From assembly GCA_945903925.1 (NCBI GenBank), contig CAMDPJ010000132.1, forward strand, positions 1-6,625: a stretch of DNA of 6,625 nucleotides, given 5' to 3'. A model generated the notes under the pieces. It did no database searches, was not told the origin of the DNA, and was given only the letters and a program-made list of their open reading frames with translations. Of the stretch, positions 1-5,684 are shown one piece after another (the first letter of the stretch is position 1; every line of letters starts with the position of its first letter). Both the position numbers and the translations under genes were made by a program. The stretch is from Chryseobacterium gleum. Lineage in GTDB: Bacteria > Bacteroidota > Bacteroidia > Flavobacteriales_C > GCA-002722245.

Positions 1-1
1 C

Positions 2-2344
2 TTGCCCATCAAAACATCATTAAGAAAATTAGCATGCGAACTTAAAATTTCGCCCAATAACGAATGGCTCACTTACAACATCAACAAAGAAGGAAAAAAC
101 AAAATTTACCTCTACAACATCGCTACAAAAAAGAAAAAGGTCATCTTTAAGAAAGGTTATGCCATCGATCTGCCCCTCGACAAAAATTATCCGCTTATTA
201 CATGGCACCCCAGCGGAGAATTCATATCTATTTTCTTTGAAGATAAAGGAGAAATTCAATGGTGGCTGTACGAAATCAAAACCGATCAATATGTGAAAAA
301 TACTTTGCAATATTTCAACCAATTGCTCGATGCCGAATATTCTCCCGATGGCAAAAAAATAGTGTTTTCAGCAGTGCACAAAGGCATGACCGATATTTAT
401 GTTTATGATGTTGCGGCGCGCATGCAAGAAGCTATTACCAATGATTTTTACGACGACCTTTATCCACAATTTATCAATGGCGGAAAACAAATTGTTTTTG
501 TATCGAACCGCACCTCAGACACCATGAACCTGGAAGGAAAAACGAATGATTTGTATTCTTCCAACTTAGATGTTTTTGTATTCGATTACAGCGCTAAAAA
601 AAGCATGCGTTATGAGGAACAAGTGCTCAAAAGAATTACCAACACGCCTTCGGTCAATGAAAAATTTCCTGTAGAATGGGATAAAGAAAAGATCTCTTTT
701 CTAAGCGATGAAAACGGCATTTACAATCGTTATTTTGCCAATACAAAAAACGACTCTCTTTACGCGCTAAATAGCCAATACGCAAGAAACATAAATTATC
801 TACACAGCAATAAAGACAATGCTTTACAAATAACTCGTTTCAATGGCAAAGACCAATTAATGCTTATTGCTAAAAAGGAAATTAAAGAAGTAAACTCTAT
901 AAAAGCTGCCACAGAAAACAATGCTATCTCATTTCAAAATATAGAGCTAGGCGATAAAACAGAATACTCGGAAATTGAGCGCTACAAAAGCAGAAATGAA
1001 TACATCGATAAATTCAAAAAAGATGAAGATTTTGTAGACATCTCAGATTATCAATTTGAGAAAAAAGAACAAGACAAAATAAGTGAAGAAGAAAATACAG
1101 AAACAAAAGTAAAAGTTGTTGCATCAAAAAAAGCGCTAGAACGCAATTACGAACCTGCATTTTCTGTAGAGGAAGCTTCCATTGACATTGGCAATAACTT
1201 TATCAATCCTACTTACCAAACCTACACTGGCGGACCAATCAACACGGGTGGATTGAGTCCGATTATGCTTTTCGGCACCAAAGACCTTCTAGAAAATTAT
1301 TATGTGCGTGGCGGATTAAGAATATCGGGTATTCGCAACAATGAAGTATTTATCAGTTTCGAGAAATACAAAAAACAACTCGATCATCAATATGTATTAT
1401 ACCGCCGCAGCAGCAGTTATGAAATAGAAAAATTATTGCTAAAAAATGTGAGCTATGAGGCCACCTACAAAATCACCTATCCTTTCTCCATCGTTAGTAG
1501 AGTAAGGGCATCGGGAAGTTTGCGCTACGACGATTTAATCACTTTAACTAGAGGAAACGCATCATTAAATACGCCTAGCCAATCTACGTATCGCGCAGTT
1601 TTGCGCAGTGAATATGTGTTTGATGCCAGTAAAGAAAAAGCGTTAAACATTAAAAACGGAACGCGCCTTACAATCTTTGGCGAGTATTTTCAAAATGTAA
1701 AAAGCATCAACAAAAACACCATCATTTTAGGTGCAGATTACCGCACTTATCTTCCCATTTATAAGGACTTCATTTTTGCAGGTAGAGTAGCCGCATCCGC
1801 CTCTTTTGGCAGCGAAAGATTGATTTATTACATGGGCGGAGTAGATGGATGGCTTTCGCCAAAATTCAATTCCGAATTGGCGCCTTCTGCCCTATCTGGC
1901 AACAACACTTACGCTTTTCAAACCTTGGCTTCTCATATGCGTGGCTTTATTCAAAATGCTCGTAACGGTAGTAATTTCGCGGTAATCAACACTGAACTGC
2001 GTTTTCCTTTTGTGAAAATGTTGTACCACCACAGCATTAGTTCGGGCTGGTTGCAACACATGCAACTGATGGGCTTCTTTGATTTAGGTACAGCTTGGTC
2101 GGGATGGAATCCTCTATCAGAAGAAAACGCACTTAACAATAAAACTTTTATTTTAGGAGGTGAGGCAAATACTGGCGTTATCAATGTTAAAACACAACGC
2201 GACCCCGTGGTGGGCGGTTTGGGTTTCGGATTGCGCACCTTACTGTGGGGCTATCATATTCGTGCCGATTGGGCTTGGGGAATTGAAGATGGAAATTTCA
2301 AGAAAAACAGAGTGTTTTATTTATCTCTGAATTATGATTTTTGA
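2..2344 (+). CDS. TolB-like propeller / Omp85-type outer-membrane barrel protein (5' partial)
   Basis: The reading frame is open at the left edge, so the true start and signal peptide lie outside the window; the TTG at base 2 is an internal codon. Of 780 visible residues, about 1-290 show TolB/PD40-type propeller blades: SPNNEWLTYN (17-26), HPSGEFISIFF (69-79), SPDGKKIVFSA (114-124), GGKQIVFVSNR (160-170) and WDKEKISFLSD (226-236). Residues 300-390 form a Lys/Glu-rich, probably flexible linker. Residues 400-780 look like a beta-barrel: MRGF (646-649) matches the V/I-R-G-F/Y loop motif of Omp85 proteins, followed by NTELRFPF (663-670) and GFFDLGTAW (691-699). The protein ends in YLSLNYDF, with a terminal Phe as in barrel-insertion signals. 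By family, Omp85 barrels insert or translocate proteins or lipids at the outer membrane, and propellers bind partners in the periplasm. The substrate is unknown. It ends convergent with lptC. The architecture is well supported; the function is not. Confidence 0.85.
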   Translation: MPIKTSLRKLACELKISPNNEWLTYNINKEGKNKIYLYNIATKKKKVIFKKGYAIDLPLDKNYPLITWHPSGEFISIFFEDKGEIQWWLYEIKTDQYVKNTLQYFNQLLDAEYSPDGKKIVFSAVHKGMTDIYVYDVAARMQEAITNDFYDDLYPQFINGGKQIVFVSNRTSDTMNLEGKTNDLYSSNLDVFVFDYSAKKSMRYEEQVLKRITNTPSVNEKFPVEWDKEKISFLSDENGIYNRYFANTKNDSLYALNSQYARNINYLHSNKDNALQITRFNGKDQLMLIAKKEIKEVNSIKAATENNAISFQNIELGDKTEYSEIERYKSRNEYIDKFKKDEDFVDISDYQFEKKEQDKISEEENTETKVKVVASKKALERNYEPAFSVEEASIDIGNNFINPTYQTYTGGPINTGGLSPIMLFGTKDLLENYYVRGGLRISGIRNNEVFISFEKYKKQLDHQYVLYRRSSSYEIEKLLLKNVSYEATYKITYPFSIVSRVRASGSLRYDDLITLTRGNASLNTPSQSTYRAVLRSEYVFDASKEKALNIKNGTRLTIFGEYFQNVKSINKNTIILGADYRTYLPIYKDFIFAGRVAASASFGSERLIYYMGGVDGWLSPKFNSELAPSALSGNNTYAFQTLASHMRGFIQNARNGSNFAVINTELRFPFVKMLYHHSISSGWLQHMQLMGFFDLGTAWSGWNPLSEENALNNKTFILGGEANTGVINVKTQRDPVVGGLGFGLRTLLWGYHIRADWAWGIEDGNFKKNRVFYLSLNYDF

Positions 2345-2387
2345 TGGCGCTCACGGCTCTCGTCTACAGACGAGTAACTTGCGCCAT
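2344..2387. repeat. Nested inverted repeat (REP-like) between convergent genes
   Basis: Two perfect inverted repeats are nested. The outer arms are ATGGCGC (2344-2350) and GCGCCAT (2381-2387). The inner arms are CTCGTC (2359-2364) and GACGAG (2369-2374) around a TACA loop. Bases 2351-2358 and 2375-2380 form an asymmetric internal loop. The left arm begins at the last base of the stop codon of the plus-strand gene, and lptC stops 7 bases beyond the right arm. Neither side has a run of T after the stem, so it is not a textbook terminator, although RNA from either strand could fold and protect the 3' ends of both convergent transcripts. A dispersed REP-like element is the alternative reading and needs the rest of the genome to test. 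Confidence 0.6.
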
Positions 2388-2393
2388 AAAACT

Positions 2394-2927
2394 CTACCTC
2401 CTAATAATCCCCTTCACATTCAAAATCTTGTACTTAGAAAAAGTCTCATCCGACTCTAAACCAGTACCTGTCATCACCTTATCTGGAGTTGTTATGCGCA
2501 CAAAAGCATTGGTATAAACCTTTCTTGATTTACCATCCCAAGTGAGATGTTCTGTATTTAATTTATCTCCTTTTTTGTTGTACACCACCACATTTCCTTT
2601 GGCCACCATTACATTGTTCAATCGCTCTCGGGTGGCAGTATTGGCTGTCATTTCCGATTCTACTTTTCTATTGCCATCGTAAAACCAAATGTGTACACCT
2701 TCCTTAAATTCGTCGTGCGCTATACCTTCGGTATATTGTTCCATAACCTTCCCCGAAATACGAATTCTAACAATGGCAGAATCACTGTATAAAGCATCGT
2801 AATCTTTATATGTAGCTGTAGGAAATTTTACTTCTTGCGTAGCAGATTGCACCTCTTCAATTTCATTTTCGCACGAGAAAAGCATTAATGAAAAAATCAG
2901 CAAAGCGGAACATTGAACCTTTTCCAT
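2394..2927 (-). CDS. lptC: LPS export periplasmic protein LptC (lipoprotein)
   Basis: This 177-residue protein has an LptC-like sequence. It begins with a short hydrophobic signal ending in the lipobox LFSC (Cys19), so it is predicted to be a lipoprotein rather than the single-span membrane protein of enterobacteria. The rest is predicted to be mostly beta-strand, as in the LptC jelly roll: LYSDSAIVRIRISGKV (46-61), GVHIWFYD (77-84), NVMVAKGNVVVYNKKGDKL (105-123), then TEHLTWDGKSRKVYT (125-139) and a C-terminal TGTGLESDETFSKYKI stretch. In the family, LptC receives lipopolysaccharide from LptBFG at the inner membrane and passes it to LptA. It lies 2 bases after the stop of the outer-membrane protein gene and is the last gene of the apparent coaX operon. 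AGGA directly abuts the ATG, too close for a normal ribosome site, as is common in Bacteroidota. Confidence 0.87.
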   Translation of the reverse strand: MEKVQCSALLIFSLMLFSCENEIEEVQSATQEVKFPTATYKDYDALYSDSAIVRIRISGKVMEQYTEGIAHDEFKEGVHIWFYDGNRKVESEMTANTATRERLNNVMVAKGNVVVYNKKGDKLNTEHLTWDGKSRKVYTNAFVRITTPDKVMTGTGLESDETFSKYKILNVKGIIRR

Positions 2928-2929
2928 TC

Positions 2930-4234
2930 CTAATCAAATTTTCTTTTGATATACCACTTATCATTTAAGGTGAAACCCAAATTCAATTTAATGTAATTAT
3001 CTTGCACCAAGCTGTTGTTTGTAGCACCTCTTCTGCCTGCTTGCACACCAAAATTAATGGCGCTTCCAAACAATTCTCTTTCAAATTTAAATTTACGTAA
3101 AGGAAAAGAAAAGCCAATGGTTGCAGATAAATCATTGATACTTTCCGCATTAATCTCTAGCGGCAGTTTTTGGTAACACAAGCCAAAACGATAAGCAATT
3201 CTTTTGTGGTAATTTTCGTTACCCACCGAATTTTTATTGGGAATATATTCTGCTCCAAAATTGTAATTGCTGCCCACAGTGTAAGAACCCGAGTTGATTT
3301 GAAATACACTCCAATCTTGTTGTTTATAATCTAACGCCAAGGTTAATTTATCTCTGTATTTATAGGCCAAACCACCACCAATATAAGCTGGAAGAGTGAG
3401 TGCGAGGGAAGCGGGATTTTCACTTGTATTTTCAACAATAGCTTTAATACCACTTCCGCTCATTGGATCGCTAATAGTGTTTTGAGTAGTAAGAAATGAC
3501 GTTACCGAATATTCGGCATTAAGATTTTGTTGTAAGCCGTAAACAGCGCCAAAAGTAAGTTGTGCATTATCATTAAACTTAATGCGGTATTGCGCACCAA
3601 AATCGAAAGTGAAATCGAACACACCATACTGTTGATCTTTAAATGCATTAAAATAAGCTGCATTATCAAAAACTCTTAATTTCTGCTGATTGAAAGAACC
3701 AAACAAATAAGTGGCTTTTGCACCTACCGACAAGCTTTTGTAGCGATAACCTGTACCAAAAAACAAAGCATTTATCCCACCAAAGCCCTTATAGTAATCT
3801 ACACCATTTCCTGCCACAGCATCTGTGCTTAAAGCTTTAACACTATAACCCATGGAAGAAAAAGGCGTGAGGCCGAGCATAGCTCCCCAATTCTTCAACA
3901 AAGGCGTACCAATAGCAATAGTACCCAAAGAAGCATCGGTATATTGAGAAGGAGTATTTACGCCATCTTTCGATTGAAAAGTATTGCTCACTACGTTCAC
4001 ATCAAAAGTAGTGTAATGTAAATCGGCCACCGAAGCAGGATTGAAAGAATTTAACGTTAAGTTATCGCTTATAGCATAGCCAGTATTCCCCATACCAAAA
4101 CTTCTTCCAAACTGATGCGGATACAACATACCCATACCGTATTGAGAATAAATAGTGTTGGCACCACCTTGAGAAAACAGAGTAAGTGTGGCAGTGAGCG
4201 TGAGTAGGAAGAGGAATATTTTTTTAAGATTCAT
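2930..4234 (-). CDS. FadL/PorV-like outer-membrane barrel protein of unknown function
   Basis: I chose the start MNLKKIFLFLL at 4234, giving 434 residues. An ATG six codons upstream (4252) is in frame, but it would put MKFYFA ahead of a complete signal peptide. The signal runs to about residue 21, with cleavage near LFS-Q. The mature protein has many alternating aromatic and glycine-rich strands typical of a beta-barrel. Near its start are YSQYGMG and a RSFGMGNTGYAI / NSFNPASVADL region, which resembles the N-terminal hatch-like segment of FadL- and PorV-type porins. It ends LGFTLNDKWYIKRKFD rather than in an aromatic residue; this ending looks familiar from Bacteroidota proteins found beside coaX and lptC. 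Its start overlaps the end of coaX by 11 bases, and lptC follows after 2 bases, so the three are probably co-transcribed. Possible roles include uptake of hydrophobic compounds or an envelope assembly task. The substrate is unknown. Confidence 0.8.
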   Translation of the reverse strand: MNLKKIFLFLLTLTATLTLFSQGGANTIYSQYGMGMLYPHQFGRSFGMGNTGYAISDNLTLNSFNPASVADLHYTTFDVNVVSNTFQSKDGVNTPSQYTDASLGTIAIGTPLLKNWGAMLGLTPFSSMGYSVKALSTDAVAGNGVDYYKGFGGINALFFGTGYRYKSLSVGAKATYLFGSFNQQKLRVFDNAAYFNAFKDQQYGVFDFTFDFGAQYRIKFNDNAQLTFGAVYGLQQNLNAEYSVTSFLTTQNTISDPMSGSGIKAIVENTSENPASLALTLPAYIGGGLAYKYRDKLTLALDYKQQDWSVFQINSGSYTVGSNYNFGAEYIPNKNSVGNENYHKRIAYRFGLCYQKLPLEINAESINDLSATIGFSFPLRKFKFERELFGSAINFGVQAGRRGATNNSLVQDNYIKLNLGFTLNDKWYIKRKFD

Positions 4235-4946
4235 GGCAAAGTAAAATTTCATTTAAACCCATTAAAACTAAATTGGGCTTTACAAATATGTTCATATTTA
4301 AGAGGCTTTCAAAATAAGCGGCATCACCTCCAGTAAAAATCACTTTTAAAGTGGCGTATCTTGAAGTGTAAAAATCTATCATTCCAATTATTTCATAGGC
4401 GATTCCATTCACCACCCCTGCTCTCATGCACGATTCAGTGCTGTCGCCAGGTATGGCTACTTTTTCCTCGTATGCGCTCACTAACGGCAATTTATCGGTC
4501 AAAGTGTGCATGGCTTTAAAACGCATATTCATGCCCGGAGAAATACTTCCGCCATGATAAATTCCGTCTTTTGTAATCCATTCACAGGTGATACACGAAC
4601 CCAAATCGAAACAAATTACATTCTCTTTGGGACACAAAACTGTTGCACCTACAGCAGCGGCAATTCTATCTACGCCCAAAGTATGGGGCGTGGCATAGTT
4701 AATTTTAATAGGAAGCTTTACAGTGTTAGAGAGAAGAAGAACTTTCTCTTGCGCTAAAGCGCTAGTAAAATAATTTGAAAAAAGCTTTACAGAAGAAAGT
4801 ATCACCTTTTTGAATCGAACATCATTGATAGCAGACAACACTTCTTGCTCGGGAAATCCATCGAGAACCTTGGATTGCACCAATTCCCTTTCTTTAAAAA
4901 AAGCGATTTTTGTTGCGGTGTTGCCTATGTCGATGATGAGGTTCAT
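4224..4946 (-). CDS. coaX: Type III pantothenate kinase
   Basis: CoaX phosphorylates pantothenate with ATP in the cytoplasm, the first step of coenzyme A synthesis. The motifs of this ASKHA-fold family appear in order: phosphate-binding DIGNTATK (6-13), GVDRIAAAVGA (91-101), catalytic-region FDLGSCITCE (113-122, Asp114 the likely catalytic acid), GGSISPGM (132-139), and adenosine-side TGGD (205-208), with PNLVLMGLNEIL near the end. The start at 4946 gives 240 residues with MNLIIDIGNT at the N-terminus, as is normal for the family; an in-frame ATG at 4982 would add 12 lysine- and aromatic-rich residues that do not fit. Two positions differ from what I expect: Ser119 in place of Thr in DxGT, and Glu122 where Asp is usual. 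Both are conservative, so activity is likely. It is the first gene of the apparent operon with the outer-membrane protein and lptC. Confidence 0.93.
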   Translation of the reverse strand: MNLIIDIGNTATKIAFFKERELVQSKVLDGFPEQEVLSAINDVRFKKVILSSVKLFSNYFTSALAQEKVLLLSNTVKLPIKINYATPHTLGVDRIAAAVGATVLCPKENVICFDLGSCITCEWITKDGIYHGGSISPGMNMRFKAMHTLTDKLPLVSAYEEKVAIPGDSTESCMRAGVVNGIAYEIIGMIDFYTSRYATLKVIFTGGDAAYFESLLNMNIFVKPNLVLMGLNEILLCHES

Positions 4947-5201
4947 GAAGTAAAGGTATTTTTCTTTTTCTAAAAGAAACAAAAGATTTACTTTTTCGGA
5001 GATGAAAAAATATTTTTCGCCTAACGGTTACCTTTTCACTAACGGGGTATAGGGTTTATGAAGATACTTGATGGTTACTGCTATTTCGTTAAAGAATTCT
5101 TTGAGATTGTTATAATATTAGAATAGACGCAAAATAAACATCCCTTCGGGCTGCCGACCGAAGGGATGTTTACCTCTTAAAATGTAGTAAGTAATCGTGT
5201 A
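4947..5201. other. Non-coding stretch upstream of the coaX operon
   Basis: No credible gene is present. The right part holds the terminator of the small secreted protein gene. Bases 4947-5134 are the likely 5' region of the coaX operon. They contain CTAACGG twice in direct orientation (5021-5027 and 5039-5045, an 18-base period, within two turns of DNA helix). A weak match to the Bacteroidota promoter is TTTTG (4984-4980) and TACCTTTA (4958-4951) on the minus strand, 21 bases apart. It ends only 4 bases from the coaX ATG and would give an almost leaderless mRNA. In such AT-rich DNA this match could be chance. Confidence 0.4.
5135..5172 (-). terminator. Strong intrinsic terminator after the small secreted protein gene
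   Basis: A perfect 15-bp stem has arms TAAACATCCCTTCGG (5135-5149) and CCGAAGGGATGTTTA (5158-5172) around an 8-base loop. Read on the minus strand it is followed by a short A/T stretch, TTTTG, after the A/T-rich base of the stem. It lies 29 bases past the stop codon at 5202, so it most likely ends that transcript and insulates the coaX operon. The plus-strand side has no T-run, and no plus-strand gene leads into it. Confidence 0.85.
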
Positions 5202-5528
5202 TTAACTCTTTTGAAATGTAGTGGTTTGAGCTTCTTTTGTTTTGCTAATCATAACACATTTGTATTCTCCTTTAGCCAATGTGCTGATATCAAAATGGTG
5301 CGTTTTTGCTGTTTCATCTAAGGTATAGGCACTAATTACATTGCCATTTACATCAGTTATTTTTACTTCAACGGCTTCACCTTTAAAAGTGAGTAAATCA
5401 TCTACCGTACTTTGTACAGTAATATTATTGTTAGTAATATCGTTGCTAAATGTGATATTTCCTGTTGCAGATAATAAACTCGTGTTAATTACTATTGCCG
5501 CTGCGATAACCCATCTTACATTTTTCAT
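5202..5528 (-). CDS. Small secreted protein with a type IX sorting-like / Ig-like domain
   Basis: This 108-residue protein starts with a signal peptide (MKNVRWVIAAAIVINTSLLS, cleavage near Ala21). A short Asn/Thr-rich segment (24-46) leads to one predicted beta-sandwich domain (about 47-106). The pattern VEVKITDVNGNVISAYTLD (53-71) then FDISTLAKGEYKCVM (79-93) follows the rule V-x-I-x-D-x-x-G-x-V ... ID-x-S-x-L-x-x-G-x-Y. That pattern is typical of C-terminal sorting domains of the type IX secretion system and of the related small DUF3244-like secreted proteins of Bacteroidota. There is no cargo domain: the protein is little more than a signal plus this fold. It is probably a single-gene unit, since terminators lie on both sides (5642-5665 upstream, 5135-5172 downstream). 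The ATG at 5528 fits the signal peptide. Its role is unknown; it may act in the periplasm or at the surface. Confidence 0.75.
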   Translation of the reverse strand: MKNVRWVIAAAIVINTSLLSATGNITFSNDITNNNITVQSTVDDLLTFKGEAVEVKITDVNGNVISAYTLDETAKTHHFDISTLAKGEYKCVMISKTKEAQTTTFQKS

Positions 5529-5684
5529 AACTTGTAGTATTAATTTGTTAATTCGTCTAACTATCTTCTTTAACGGTCGAATTCAAGATTAGGTTTTCTT
5601 TTTTTAAAAATTACGACAAATACCGTTGCACTAAAACAAAAAAAGCGAGACTCTCGCCTCGCTTTAAAACCATTCATTATATAG
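5529..5684. other. Intergenic region with leader of the small secreted protein gene
   Basis: Apart from the recQ terminator, this holds about 110 bases of leader and promoter DNA for the small secreted protein gene. It is AT-rich. I see TATTTG and TAATTTTT on the minus strand (around 5605-5624), but neither fits the TAnnTTTG element with a correctly spaced TTG well enough to call a promoter. No credible small gene is seen. Confidence 0.35.
5642..5665 (-). terminator. Intrinsic terminator after recQ
   Basis: An 8-bp stem AAAGCGAG (5642-5649) / CTCGCTTT (5658-5665) encloses an 8-base loop. On the minus strand it is followed by seven T residues (5644-5638, partly in the stem) and then GTTTT, the classic Rho-independent layout. 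It lies 20 bases past the recQ stop. The loop also allows a competing small hairpin, GCGAG (5645-5649) with CTCGC (5653-5657). It separates recQ from the small secreted protein gene. Confidence 0.85.

Noticed and set aside
29..322. Open frame of 97 codons on the minus strand inside the propeller gene
   Set aside because: It lies wholly opposite a gene with clear propeller blades and has no recognisable domain or signal; a shadow frame.
1951..2238. Open frame of 95 codons on the minus strand inside the barrel domain
   Set aside because: Opposite the strongly supported Omp85 motifs; composition looks like an antisense shadow.
4235..4252. Upstream ATG (4252) as start of the outer-membrane protein
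   Set aside because: It would add MKFYFA before a complete signal peptide and increase the overlap with coaX to 29 bases; the ATG at 4234 fits better, though not proven.
4506..4757. Open frame of 83 codons on the plus strand opposite coaX
   Set aside because: Overlaps conserved CoaX motifs and has no features of its own.
5341..5592. Open frame of 83 codons on the plus strand with a hydrophobic run
   Set aside because: The hydrophobic run is the antisense of the signal peptide of the small secreted protein; the gene on the minus strand is far better supported.
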